Assembly (NCBI RefSeq): GCF_020400585.1
Contig: NZ_JAINVF010000003.1
Coordinates: 186,001-250,000 of the forward strand
Length of the DNA: 64,000 bases
Direction: 5' to 3'
Origin: Streptomyces sp. NK08204
Lineage (GTDB): Bacteria; Actinomycetota; Actinomycetes; Streptomycetales; Streptomycetaceae
The translations under genes were made by a program, and so were the position numbers. This document shows, piece by piece, positions 51,836-60,922 of this stretch (its first letter is position 1; the number at the start of each line of letters is the position of its first letter). The notes beneath the pieces were generated by a model. That model was not told where the DNA came from and did not search any database. It saw only the letters and a list, made by a program, of their open reading frames with translations.

Positions 51836-53155
51836 GTGAACGCTCACCGCCGACAGCTGCTCTCGCTCGCCCACCCCGTCTACCTCTCCCTCCTCGCCTC
51901 GGTCGCCTCCGGCATCATCAACACCGTCTGGGTCTCCCGGCTCGGCGCTCCCGCCGTCGCCGCCGTGGCCGTCGCGACCAACACCGAGAACGTGCTGCTC
52001 GGCGTCGCCCTCGTCTTCGCCTCCGGTACGACCGTGCTGGTCGCCCACGCCCGGGGAGCCCGCGATCCCGGTGCCGTGCAGGCCGCCGTACGCGGGGGAC
52101 GGGCCCTGTTCGCGCTGGTCACCCCGGCGGTCGTGGCCGCCGGGGTGCTGCTGCGCGAGCCGCTGGCCCGCCTGGTGCTCGGAGGCCAGGACGCGACGGC
52201 CCTCCACCTGGCGACCGCCTACTTCGCGATCTCCCTGCCCGGCATGGCCGTCTTCTTCGCCCAGCAGCTCGTCGACGGCATCCTCAAGGGCACCGGCGAC
52301 ACCCGCACTCCCATGCGGCTCGCCCTGCTGGCCAACGGGCTGATCCTGCTCTGCGACCCCGTCCTGATCCACCTCTGCGGCGTCCGGGGCGCTGCCGCCT
52401 GCACGGTGCTGTGCCGCGGCGCGGCCCTCGTGGCGGGGCTGCGCGCGCTGAACCGGAACACCTGGCTGCGCAGGGCCGCCGCCGCGGCGCCGGCGGAGTC
52501 CGTCGGCGCGGCCCTGCGCCGGACGCTGCGCACCGGGCTGCCCATGTCCGCCGACTTCACCGTGCGCCAGGGCGGCGCCCTGGTGCTGGTGGCGATCGTG
52601 GCACGGCTCGGGGTGGCCGCGGTGGCCGCCTACGCGATCGCCTACAAGGTCCTGTACGTCGCCACCATGGCCTTCTACTCGGTACGGCAGGCCGCCGCGA
52701 TCCACACCGCGCACACCCGGGGTGCGGGCCACGACCGGCGCCGGGAGATCGGACGGCAGGCAGTGCTGGTCTCCGGGACGCTGGGGCTCGCGGCGGCGGC
52801 CCTGTCCGCCGCCACCGCCCCCTGGATCATGGCCGCCTTCGGCGCCGGGCCCGCCGTCGCCCACCAGGGCGTGCTGTTCCTGCGCTGCGTGGGCCCCTAC
52901 CTGCTGCTGATGGCGTGCTTCATCGCGCTCGGCGGCGTCTTCGAGGGCAGCGGGTCCGCGTCCGCGCTGCTGCGGGTCACCCTGCTCGGCACCGCCGTCC
53001 AGCTCGCCCTCGCCCGAGCCCTGTCCGGCGTCGGCCTGCCCGGCATCTGCCTGGCGATGGCCCTCGCGATGGCCGTGCAGAGCGGGGCCGTTGCGGTGCT
53101 GGTGCGCCGCGGCCGGCGTCAGGAGGAGGCCGAGGTCTTCGTACCGGCCGCCTGA
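51836..53155 (+). CDS. MATE-family multidrug efflux transporter
   Basis: 439 aa with twelve expected membrane helices, exporting cationic or other toxic compounds by Na+ or H+ exchange. First helix LLSLAHPVYLSLLASVASGI; the internally repeated halves start near residues 1 and 225. GTG 51836 (MNAHRRQLLSLAHP) follows AGGGGGT; the longer frame from 51779 would run through the operator. PadR-regulated. It overlaps the antisense 3' end of the glycosyltransferase gene by 37 bases. Confidence 0.9.
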   Translation: MNAHRRQLLSLAHPVYLSLLASVASGIINTVWVSRLGAPAVAAVAVATNTENVLLGVALVFASGTTVLVAHARGARDPGAVQAAVRGGRALFALVTPAVVAAGVLLREPLARLVLGGQDATALHLATAYFAISLPGMAVFFAQQLVDGILKGTGDTRTPMRLALLANGLILLCDPVLIHLCGVRGAAACTVLCRGAALVAGLRALNRNTWLRRAAAAAPAESVGAALRRTLRTGLPMSADFTVRQGGALVLVAIVARLGVAAVAAYAIAYKVLYVATMAFYSVRQAAAIHTAHTRGAGHDRRREIGRQAVLVSGTLGLAAAALSAATAPWIMAAFGAGPAVAHQGVLFLRCVGPYLLLMACFIALGGVFEGSGSASALLRVTLLGTAVQLALARALSGVGLPGICLAMALAMAVQSGAVAVLVRRGRRQEEAEVFVPAA

Positions 53156-54351
53156 CGGGGCGACGGCAGTGCCGCAAGGGGCGGGACGGTGGAGCGCCAC
53201 AGCGAGCGCGCGGCCGTGAGCACGGCGGTGAGCAACAGGCCGTTGCGCACGAACAGCAGTGTGACGCCGTACCCGTCGCTCATCACCACGTGCGAGAAGC
53301 CGAGCGGGAACTCCAGGACCGTCACGAAGGACGCCACGACCACCATGAGCGCGGGCGCGGTCATACCGCTCGCCCGGAAGCACAGGCAGACGGCGGCCAG
53401 GCCGATCAGCCACACCAGGTACTGCGGGCTGATCACGCGGCTGGTGACCGTGAACAGCAGCACCGCCGTGAACGCCGCGTCCGCGACGGACTGCGCGGTG
53501 AACCGGGTCGCGCGCAGCCGCCACAGCAGCAGCCAGCCGAACGCGACCCCGGTCAGCGCCAGCGCGAGGGAGCTGACCAGGTGGACGTGCGGGCCGAGGA
53601 ACTCGATCGACCCGTAGTTGAGCAGCACCTGGCCCCGCCAGCCGAAGTGCCGGGCCACGTGGAAGACCAGGGCGCCCAGTGACTCCACCTCGGTGCCCCG
53701 GTCCCGCTGGAAGGTGAGGAAGGCGAACGCGCCCGGCATGGACACCGAGAACAGGGCCGCGCACCCGGCGGCCGTGACCAGCGCCGACCCCCACGCCCGT
53801 CGTGGCCGGGCACCCGCCAGCAGCAGCGCCGGCCACACCTTCAGCAGTGCCCCGAGTCCGGCCAGCGCGCCCAGTACCCGCGGCCGGCGGGCGCCCGCGA
53901 GCAGCGCCGCCACGGCGAGCGCGGTCACCATCACGTCGTAGCGGGCGTAGACCGTGGGGCCGAGCAGCGGCAGGCCCGCCACCCACACCCAGGTGCCGCG
54001 CGGGCAGCGGCCGGGCCGGGTGCTCGCGCGGACCAGCAGGCAGAGCACGGCCGCGTCGGCGAGGAAGGCCAGGACGAAGAAGGCGTGCGGGTAGGACAGG
54101 AACGGCAGCGCGGCGGGGGAGAGGATCGCGAGGGCGGCGGCGGGCGGGTACTGCCAGGTCACGTCGTCCAGCGGGAACGTTCCGTGGCGCAGCGTCTCGT
54201 ACCAGCCCTGGTAGATCACCGACACGTCCGAGGTGACGTCCGGACCCGGGAAGACGTACACCCGGAAGACGAACAGCAGCAGCACCGCTCGGGTGACGCC
54301 CCAGGTCCCGAGCAGCCCTGCCAGGGACCGCCCGGCACCCCTCGTCCCCAC
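53119..54351 (-). CDS. Integral-membrane glycosyltransferase (GT87/mannosyltransferase-like)
   Basis: 410 aa with about ten hydrophobic helices and no soluble catalytic domain. An early acidic loop PDVTSDVSVIYQGWYE and the WQYPPAAALAIL segment resemble polyprenol-phosphate-mannose-dependent enzymes of the GT87 type. Start GTG 54351 has AGGGGATCAC upstream; an ATG 51 bases earlier has no ribosome site. Probably adds mannose to a wall lipid or lipoglycan on the outer face. Divergent from a GT4 mannosyltransferase across a repeat-bearing gap. Confidence 0.82.
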   Translation of the reverse strand: MGTRGAGRSLAGLLGTWGVTRAVLLLFVFRVYVFPGPDVTSDVSVIYQGWYETLRHGTFPLDDVTWQYPPAAALAILSPAALPFLSYPHAFFVLAFLADAAVLCLLVRASTRPGRCPRGTWVWVAGLPLLGPTVYARYDVMVTALAVAALLAGARRPRVLGALAGLGALLKVWPALLLAGARPRRAWGSALVTAAGCAALFSVSMPGAFAFLTFQRDRGTEVESLGALVFHVARHFGWRGQVLLNYGSIEFLGPHVHLVSSLALALTGVAFGWLLLWRLRATRFTAQSVADAAFTAVLLFTVTSRVISPQYLVWLIGLAAVCLCFRASGMTAPALMVVVASFVTVLEFPLGFSHVVMSDGYGVTLLFVRNGLLLTAVLTAARSLWRSTVPPLAALPSPRQAAGTKTSASS

Positions 54352-54439
54352 GTGATCCCCTGCCGTTCGATTCCCGCTTCGATTTCCGCGTCGCGGGAAC
54401 ATGATGGCGTGCCCATGAGCCCCCGTGCCACAGTCCAGG

Positions 54440-54534
54440 CGGCGTATGCCGCAGGCCGGGGCGCATACGGCAGGTCGGGGCGAATGCCGCAGGTCAGGGC
54501 GTATGTTGCAGGTCAGGGCGTATGTTGCAGGCTC
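54440..54534. repeat. Five tandem 19-base repeats between two glycosyltransferase genes
   Basis: Consensus GGGCGTATGYYGCAGGTCA; the last two units are nearly identical and the first three drift. The array lies in the 282-base divergent gap, 89 bases before one gene and 100 before the other. Iterated regulatory sites or a simple slipped repeat are both possible. Confidence 0.85.
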
Positions 54535-54633
54535 GGCAGCGTCTGCGCGTGCTCGGCGCCGCGTCGGGCAAGCGCATGCCGCGGACCCGGCGGCCCATGG
54601 CGGCCGGGCGGCGATTGGGTAGGGTCGGCGGCG

Positions 54634-55776
54634 ATGCACAAGACCCTCATCGTCACCAACGACTTCCCGCCCCGGCCGGGCGGCATCCAGGCGTTCCTGC
54701 ACAACATGGCCCTCCGCCTGGACCCCGGACAGCTCGTCGTGTACGCCTCCACCTGGAAGCGGAGCCGGGAGGGAGTCGAGGCCACGGCCGCCTTCGACGC
54801 CGAGCAGCCCTTCACCGTCGTACGCGACCGCACGACCATGCTGCTGCCCACCCCGCAGGCCACCCGGCGGGCGGTCGGACTGCTGCGCGAGCACGGCTGC
54901 ACCTCGGTGTGGTTCGGAGCCGCCGCGCCGCTCGGTCTCATGGCCCCCGCGCTGCGGGCGGCCGGGGCGAAGCGGCTCGTGGCGACCACCCACGGGCACG
55001 AGGCCGGCTGGGCCCAGCTGCCCGCGGCACGCCGACTGCTGCGCCGGATAGGGGAGTCGACGGACACGATCACCTATCTGGGCGAGTACACCCGCTCCCG
55101 CATCGCCACCGCGCTCACCTCGCGGGCGGCCGGCCGGATGGTGCAGCTGCCGCCCGGCGTCGACGAGAAGACCTTCCACCCCGGCTCCGGCGGCGAGGAG
55201 GTGCGCGCACGACTCGGCCTCACCGACCGGCCGGTCGTGGTGTGCGTCTCGCGTCTCGTCCCGCGCAAGGGGCAGGACACCCTCATCCGGGCCATGCCCC
55301 GCATCCTCGCCGCCGAGCCGGACACCGTGCTGCTCGTCGTCGGCGGCGGGCCGTACGAGCGGGACCTGCGCCGGCTGGCCCGTGAGACGGGCGTGGCGGG
55401 CTCGGTCCGCTTCACCGGCGCCGTGCCCTGGGCGGAGCTGCCCGCGCACTACGGCGCCGGCGACGTCTTCGCCATGCCGTGCCGCACCCGGCGCGGGGGC
55501 CTCGACGTCGAGGGCCTCGGCATCGTCTACCTGGAGGCCTCCGCCACCGGGCTGCCGGTCGTCGCGGGCGACTCCGGCGGCGCGCCCGACGCGGTGCTGG
55601 ACGGCGAGACCGGCTGGGTCGTGCGGGGCGACCGCGTCGAGGACACCGCCGACCGGGTCGTCGTCCTTCTCAGGGACCAGGAGCTGCGGCGCCGGATGGG
55701 GGAGCGGGGCAGGCAGTGGGTGGAGGAGAAGTGGCGCTGGGACCTCTTGGCGGAGAAGTTGAAGGAGCTGCTCTAG
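54634..55776 (+). CDS. GT4 glycosyltransferase, PimB-like alpha-mannosyltransferase
   Basis: 380 aa, GT-B fold. N-terminal acceptor domain with TLIVTNDFPPRPGGIQAF (the Gly-Gly motif), and C-terminal donor domain with VSRLVPRKGQDTLIRA and the EGLGIVYLEASATGLPVVAG donor-sugar motif. It resembles PimB', which adds mannose from GDP-mannose to phosphatidylinositol mannoside in actinobacteria. The ATG at 54634 is preceded by a weak GGTCGGCGGCG. Its stop codon lies inside a 181-base repeat element that follows. Confidence 0.87.
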   Translation: MHKTLIVTNDFPPRPGGIQAFLHNMALRLDPGQLVVYASTWKRSREGVEATAAFDAEQPFTVVRDRTTMLLPTPQATRRAVGLLREHGCTSVWFGAAAPLGLMAPALRAAGAKRLVATTHGHEAGWAQLPAARRLLRRIGESTDTITYLGEYTRSRIATALTSRAAGRMVQLPPGVDEKTFHPGSGGEEVRARLGLTDRPVVVCVSRLVPRKGQDTLIRAMPRILAAEPDTVLLVVGGGPYERDLRRLARETGVAGSVRFTGAVPWAELPAHYGAGDVFAMPCRTRRGGLDVEGLGIVYLEASATGLPVVAGDSGGAPDAVLDGETGWVVRGDRVEDTADRVVVLLRDQELRRRMGERGRQWVEEKWRWDLLAEKLKELL

Positions 55777-55953
55777 GGCGTATTTCGAAAGTAGCGTCGT
55801 CCGCCCGAAGGGCGGGGCCCGCGGCGTCTGGTGCGGTGCATCGCAAGGCGGAGGGTCGTCCGCGTACTGGGCGTACGCGGACGATCCCGACAACGCGGCG
55901 AGGTGCCGTGCCAGGCGTCGCGAGCCAGGCGGGACTTTCGAAGCACGCCCTAG
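55773..55953. mobile_element. MITE-like element with 20-base terminal inverted repeats
   Basis: The ends CTAGGGCGTATTTCGAAAGT (55773-55792) and its near-complement at 55934-55953 match at 18 of 20 bases. Both ends are bounded by CTAG. Inside, CGTCCGCGTAC (55857-55867) and GTACGCGGACG (55873-55883) form a perfect 11-base-pair hairpin. No transposase is encoded. I believe similar elements are dispersed in many Streptomyces genomes. The left end supplies the TAG stop of the mannosyltransferase. Confidence 0.75.
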
Positions 55954-56219
55954 CCGGAAGGAGATGATCCGGCGGTGCCGCGCGTACAGGGAAGCGGGCT
56001 GACGCGGCGTCAACTGACGGTGCGTCATGTTCTCGGCTTCAGCCGCTCGGCGACCGCGTACCGGGTCGGGCGACCGACGAGCGCAGCCGTGTGCGGGGAC
56101 GCGCGCGGCGGTACGTCACCGACGGCTCCCCCGTGCCCGGTCCGATCGTGCTCGCCGAACGCACGAGGGCGCGGTGTCCTCGTGGAGGACACCGCGCCAT
56201 GAGCACGTGCGAGGGGTGA
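55954..56219. other. Gene-free stretch after the MITE-like element
   Basis: 266 bases with no credible open frame or RNA gene seen, apart from the terminator hairpin at 56168-56198. Together with the element it makes a 443-base gap between the mannosyltransferase and the acyl-CoA ligase genes. Confidence 0.5.
56168..56198. terminator. Terminator of the acyl-CoA ligase gene
   Basis: A 14-base-pair perfect stem GGCGCGGTGTCCTC with a GTG loop, 22 bases beyond the ligase stop. Confidence 0.88.
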
Positions 56220-58016
56220 CTACTTCGCGTAGATCGCCTCGATCTCGTCCGCGTAGTCCTTCGCCACCACGTTCCGCTTGAGCTTCAGCGACGGGGTGAG
56301 GTGACCCGAATCCTCCGTGAACTGGGAGGGCAGGACGCGGAACTTCCGCACCGATTCCGCCTTCGACACCGCGGCGTTGCCGTCGTCGACGGCCGCCTGG
56401 ACCGCCGCGAGCAGATCCGGGTCCTCGCGCAGCGACGCCGCGGTGGAGCCCGCCGGCTTGCCGTGCTCGGCCGCCCAACGGCCCAGGAACTCCTCGTCGA
56501 GGGTGACCAGCGCGCCCACGAACGGCCGCCCGTCGCCCACCACCATGCACTCCGCGACCAGCGCGTGCGCCCGGATCCGGTCCTCGATCACCGCCGGGGC
56601 CACGTTCTTGCCGCCCGCGGTGACGATGATCTCCTTCTTCCGGCCGGTGATCCGCAGATAGCCGTCCTCGTCGAGGGTGCCGATGTCACCGGTGTGGAAC
56701 CAGCCGTCGGCCAGCGCCTCCGCCGTCGCACCGGGGTTGTTCCAGTACTCCTTGAACAGGTGCTCACCGTGCAGCAGCACCTCGCCGTCGTCCGCTATCC
56801 GCACCACCGAGCCGGGCAGCGGCTGGCCGACCGTGCCGATCTTCTGCCGGTCCCACGGGTTGAACGCGGTCGCCGCGCAGGACTCGGTCAGGCCGTAGCC
56901 CTCCAGCACCGTGAAGCCGATGCCCCGGAAGAAGTGGCCGAGCCGCTCGCCCAGCGGGGCGCCGCCGGAGATGGCGTACTCGCCCCGGCCGCCGAGGACC
57001 GCGCGCAGCTTGCTGAAGACCAGCTTGTCGAACACCTTGTGCTTGATCTTCAGGCCGATGGACGGGCCCGCCGGGGTGTCCAGCGCCCTGCTGTAGGCGA
57101 TCGCGGTGTCCGCGGCCCTGTCGAAGACCGCGCCCTTGCCGTCCGCCTGCGCCTTCGCGCGGGCCGAGTTGTAGACCTTCTCGAAGACGCGCGGGACACC
57201 GAGGATCAGCGTCGGCCGGAAGGCGGCCAGCTCGTCGGTGAGGTTCTTGATGTCCGGGACGCAGCCGAGCTTGATCGGCGCCATCATCGGCGCGACCTGC
57301 ACCAGCCGCCCGAAGACATGCGCGAGCGGCAGGAAGAGCAGCACCGAGCACTCGCCGGTGCGGAACAGCGGACGCAGCCGCTCCACGACGTTCCCGCACT
57401 CGGCGAAGAAGCTGCGGTGGGTGAGCACACAGCCCTTCGGGCGCCCGGTCGTGCCGCTCGTGTAGACGATGGTCGCCGGGTCGTCGGCCCTGGCGATCGA
57501 ACTGCGCTCCTCGACGGTCGCCTCGGAGACGTCCTGCCCGAGCCGCCCCAGCTCCGCCACGCCCCCGGCCTCGATCTGCCAGACGTGCTTGAGGGCGGGC
57601 AGCGTCTCCCGAACCGACTCCACGGCCGCCGCGTGCGTGTCCAGCTCCACGATGCAGGCCGTGGCCCCCGAGTCGGACAGGATCCACTGCACCTGCTCCG
57701 GCGAGCTGGTCTCGTACACCGGCACGGTGACCGCGCCCGCGCTCCAGATCGCGAAGTCCAGCAGAGTCCACTCGTAGCGGGTGCGCGACATCAGGCCCAC
57801 CCGGTCGCCCGGCTGCACTCCGGCCGCGATCAGACCCTTGGCGGCGGTGTGCACCTCGGCCAGGAACTCGCGCGCCGTCACGTCCTGCCAGGTGCCGCCC
57901 GCCTTACGGGCGATGACGGCGACGTCGGGATGCTGCGCGGCGTTTCTGCGGACGATGTCGGTCAGGTTGCCGTCCGCAGGGACCTCGTACAAAGCGGGAA
58001 GGCTGAACTCGCGCAA
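56220..58016 (-). CDS. Long-chain fatty acid-CoA ligase, TTG start
   Basis: 598-aa ANL-superfamily adenylate-forming enzyme, FadD15-like. P-loop IVYTSGTTGRPKGCVLTHRS near residue 185, VLEGYGLTESCAATAFN, the YLRITGRKKEIIVTAGGKNV hinge, and a C-terminal domain with the catalytic Lys (LKLKRNVVAKDY). TTG 58016 (MREFSLPALYEVP) has GAGGAGC 9 bases upstream. The 307-base gap beyond it (58017-58323) contains no gene or recognised RNA. Activates fatty acids for lipid synthesis or breakdown. Confidence 0.94.
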   Translation of the reverse strand: MREFSLPALYEVPADGNLTDIVRRNAAQHPDVAVIARKAGGTWQDVTAREFLAEVHTAAKGLIAAGVQPGDRVGLMSRTRYEWTLLDFAIWSAGAVTVPVYETSSPEQVQWILSDSGATACIVELDTHAAAVESVRETLPALKHVWQIEAGGVAELGRLGQDVSEATVEERSSIARADDPATIVYTSGTTGRPKGCVLTHRSFFAECGNVVERLRPLFRTGECSVLLFLPLAHVFGRLVQVAPMMAPIKLGCVPDIKNLTDELAAFRPTLILGVPRVFEKVYNSARAKAQADGKGAVFDRAADTAIAYSRALDTPAGPSIGLKIKHKVFDKLVFSKLRAVLGGRGEYAISGGAPLGERLGHFFRGIGFTVLEGYGLTESCAATAFNPWDRQKIGTVGQPLPGSVVRIADDGEVLLHGEHLFKEYWNNPGATAEALADGWFHTGDIGTLDEDGYLRITGRKKEIIVTAGGKNVAPAVIEDRIRAHALVAECMVVGDGRPFVGALVTLDEEFLGRWAAEHGKPAGSTAASLREDPDLLAAVQAAVDDGNAAVSKAESVRKFRVLPSQFTEDSGHLTPSLKLKRNVVAKDYADEIEAIYAK

Positions 58017-58323
58017 GACTGCTGCTCCTCACAGGGCGCCGACGCCACGACACTGTGTGATGCGACGGTGCGGTCCAAGGCTCGGGCGGTGCTCCTGGAC
58101 TCACATGCGATGAACATGTTGAAAACCAGAGCACGACTGGACGGCCCGGACGTTACCGGTCGGTATGGCTTTCCCGACAGGGGGTCCCGGCGAGATGTTC
58201 GCTGCGTCACACACGGCATGGCGTTCTTCAGCGCACAGTAGTCCACGCCTTTCCGGACCGGCGAGTAACGCAGCCAGGAGCGCCACTGTTCATGCATCTC
58301 GCACACGCCTACGCTTGATCGCC

Positions 58324-59121
58324 ATGGCATCCACACGCTCCGGGAACCGAAGGACCCGCGTCCACGTGGTCAGCGACGTGCACGGCAACGCCCGCGACCT
58401 GGCCCGCGCCGGCGACGGCGCCGACGCACTGATCTGCCTCGGCGACCTCGTCCTCTACCTGGACTACGCCGACCACTCCCGCGGGATCTTCCCCGACCTG
58501 TTCGGCAAGGAGAACGCCGACCGCATCGTCCAGCTGCGCACCGCCCGGCGCTTCGAGGAGGCCCGCGAGTTCGGCGCCCGGCTGTGGGCGGGTATCGGGG
58601 CTGACCGGGCCGCCGTCATCGAGAAGGCGGTGCGCAAGCAGTACACCGAGATGTTCGCCGCGTTCCCGACCCCGACGTACGCCACCTACGGCAATGTCGA
58701 CATGCCGCCCCTGTGGCGCGAGTACGCCGGCCCCGGCACCACCGTCCTGGACGGCGAGCGGATCGAGATCGGCGGCTGGACCTTCGGCTTCATCGGCGGC
58801 GGACTGCGCACCCCGATGCGGACGCCGTACGAGATCGACGACGAGGAGTACGCGGCGAAGATCGAGGCGGTCGGCGAGGTCGACGTGCTGTGCACACACA
58901 TCCCGCCAGAGGTCCCCGAGCTGGTCTACGACACCGTCGCGCGCCGCTTCGAGCGCGGCAGCCGCGCCCTGCTGGCCGCGATCCGCCGCACGCGCCCCCG
59001 CTACTCCCTCTTCGGCCACGTCCACCAGCCGCTCGCCCGGCGGATGCGGATCGGCGCGACCGAGTGCGTGAACGTGGGGCACTTCGCGGGGACGGGGCGG
59101 CCCTGGGCACTGGAATGGTGA
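58324..59121 (+). CDS. Metallophosphoesterase
   Basis: 265 aa of the calcineurin-like fold with all metal-site motifs: HVVSDVHGNARD, LGDLVLYLDY, YGNVDMP, CTHIPPEV and FGHVHQPLARR. Cytoplasmic, no signal. Likely a phosphodiesterase or phosphatase; the substrate cannot be told. ATG 58324 gives the VHVVSDVHG start typical of the family, though no strong ribosome site is visible. Confidence 0.9.
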   Translation: MASTRSGNRRTRVHVVSDVHGNARDLARAGDGADALICLGDLVLYLDYADHSRGIFPDLFGKENADRIVQLRTARRFEEAREFGARLWAGIGADRAAVIEKAVRKQYTEMFAAFPTPTYATYGNVDMPPLWREYAGPGTTVLDGERIEIGGWTFGFIGGGLRTPMRTPYEIDDEEYAAKIEAVGEVDVLCTHIPPEVPELVYDTVARRFERGSRALLAAIRRTRPRYSLFGHVHQPLARRMRIGATECVNVGHFAGTGRPWALEW

Positions 59122-59219
59122 CGCAGCGCCGACACAGACGCGGTGAAGGCGGCAGGTCGGGGGCGCGGTAGCCTTCACGCTGCACAGATATCGGGTCCGC
59201 GTCTGGAGGAGCCACGGCG

Positions 59220-59660
59220 ATGGCGGAACACACCAGTTCGAGCATCACGATCGAGGCGGCTCCGGCCGACGTCATGGCGGTGATCGCCGACTTCGCCCGC
59301 TACCCGGACTGGACCGGCGAGGTGAAGGAGGCGGAGGTCCTCGCCACCGACGGGCAGGGCCGCGCCGAACAGGTCCGCCTCGTCATGGACGCCGGTGCCA
59401 TCAAGGACGACCAGACCCTCGCCTACACCTGGACCGGCGAGGACGAGGTCTCCTGGACCCTGGTGAAGTCCCAGATGCTGCGTTCCCTGGACGGCTCCTA
59501 TCTCCTGAAGCCGGCGGGCACGGGCGCGACCGAGGTCACCTACCAGCTCACCGTCGACGTCAAGATCCCGATGCTCGGCATGATCAAGCGCAAGGCGGAG
59601 AAGGTCATCATCGACCGGGCGCTGGCGGGTCTGAAGAAGCGGGTCGAGTCGGGCCGCTAG
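59220..59660 (+). CDS. SRPBCC/START-fold lipid-binding-like protein
   Basis: 146 aa: beta-alpha-beta(4)-alpha START-type fold with N-terminal EAAPADVMAVIADFARYPDWTG and the long C-terminal helix ending DRALAGLKKRVESGR. Often annotated as polyketide cyclase/dehydrase, but no catalytic residues define it. ATG 59220 follows GGAGGAGCC. It heads a same-strand group with the ArsA-like and glucokinase genes. Function unknown; it may bind a hydrophobic ligand. Confidence 0.88.
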   Translation: MAEHTSSSITIEAAPADVMAVIADFARYPDWTGEVKEAEVLATDGQGRAEQVRLVMDAGAIKDDQTLAYTWTGEDEVSWTLVKSQMLRSLDGSYLLKPAGTGATEVTYQLTVDVKIPMLGMIKRKAEKVIIDRALAGLKKRVESGR

Positions 59661-59692
59661 GGTCTGCCGCGCGGGTATTACCGTTCACCCTC

Positions 59693-60865
59693 ATGCGCAC
59701 CATCCTGATCACCGGCCCCGGCGGCAGCGGACGTACGACGCTGGCCGCCGCCACCGCGCTGCACGCCGCCCGTGAGGGCACCCGCACCCTCGTCCTGAGT
59801 GCCGACCGCACCGACACGCTGGGGGCAGCGCTGGGCACCGGGACAGGAGCGACCCCCACCGAGATCACCCCGCACCTCACCGCCTGGCGCCCGGACGCGG
59901 CCGACCGGTTCCGCGAGGATCTCACCGCCTTCCAGACCCGCGCCGCGGGCGTCCTCGACCTGCTCGGCGCGGCCCGCCTGGACGCCGAGGAGGTCACCCC
60001 GCTGCCCGGCGCCGAGGAGCTGTCCTTCCTGCGCGCCCTGCGCGACGCCGCCCTCTGCGAGCGCTACGACCTCCTCGTCGTCGATCTCCCGCCCCTCCCG
60101 CAGGCCCTCCCCCTGCTCGCCCTCCCCGAGGAGCTGCGCCGCTATCTGCGCCGCCTGCTCCCGCCCGAGCGGCAGGCGGCCCGCGCCCTGCGCCCCGTCC
60201 TCGGCCGGCTGGCCGGCGTGCCCATGCCCGCCGAGTGGCTGTACGAGACGGCGGCCCGCTGGGACCTCGAACTGGCCGCCGTGCAGGCCGTCCTCACCGA
60301 CCCGGACACCGTCGTACGGCTCGTCGCCGACCCCGGCCCGGCCGGCACCGACGCCGTCCGCGACGCCGCCCTCGGCCTCGCCCTGCGCGCCCTGCCCGTC
60401 GAAGCCCTGCTCGCCAACCGCGTCCTGCCCGACAGCGTCCCGGACACCTGGCTCGCCGGACTCCTGGCCCAGCAGCGCAAGGCGATCGCCGACTGGCAGC
60501 AGACGTACGACGTCCACGCCGTCCCCCACCTGGGCCGCGACCCGCACGGCACCGACGACCTCGGCGCGCTCTGCGTGCCCGGCGTCAACTCCGTGCCCGC
60601 CCCGGTCGAGTGGCCCGTCACCGACCGGATCGCCGAGGACGGCGTGCTGGTCTGGAACATCCCGCTGTCCGGCGCGGTACGCGACGAACTCGACCTCGTC
60701 CGGCGCGGCGACGAACTCGTGATCACCGCCGGCCCCTTCCGCCGCATCGTCGGGCTGCCGTCGGCGCTGCGCCGCTGCACGGTCGCCGGAGCCGCCCTCC
60801 GCGAGGGCGTACTGAGCATCCGGTTCGCGCCGGATCCCGACCTGTGGCCCGGGTCCGGACGGTGA
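59693..60865 (+). CDS. ArsA/GET3-like ATPase with altered P-loop
   Basis: 390 aa with the ArsA-type deviant Walker A region at the N-terminus, but reading GPGGSGRTTLAAA. The essential Lys is Arg and the signature Lys at the loop start is absent. Walker B-like LLVVDLPPLP is near residue 127, and an HSP20-like C-terminal part spans about 300-390. Known ArsA/GET3 proteins guide tail-anchored membrane proteins or pump arsenite; this one may bind nucleotide without normal hydrolysis. It follows the START-fold gene by 32 bases. Confidence 0.82.
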   Translation: MRTILITGPGGSGRTTLAAATALHAAREGTRTLVLSADRTDTLGAALGTGTGATPTEITPHLTAWRPDAADRFREDLTAFQTRAAGVLDLLGAARLDAEEVTPLPGAEELSFLRALRDAALCERYDLLVVDLPPLPQALPLLALPEELRRYLRRLLPPERQAARALRPVLGRLAGVPMPAEWLYETAARWDLELAAVQAVLTDPDTVVRLVADPGPAGTDAVRDAALGLALRALPVEALLANRVLPDSVPDTWLAGLLAQQRKAIADWQQTYDVHAVPHLGRDPHGTDDLGALCVPGVNSVPAPVEWPVTDRIAEDGVLVWNIPLSGAVRDELDLVRRGDELVITAGPFRRIVGLPSALRRCTVAGAALREGVLSIRFAPDPDLWPGSGR

Positions 60866-60922
60866 AGCGCGTACGCCCGTTCGGGTAACGTCGAAGGTGC
60901 GAACCGTAGTCAGGAGTCCGCC

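Noticed and set aside
55773..55953. tRNA or attachment site at the inverted-repeat element
   Set aside because: No cloverleaf or integrase gene was found. The terminal inverted repeats fit a MITE-like repeat.
53119..56028. A 969-residue minus-strand protein joining the GT87 gene to upstream sequence
   Set aside because: The upstream part is antisense to the PimB-like gene and the MITE-like element. The membrane protein begins at GTG 54351.
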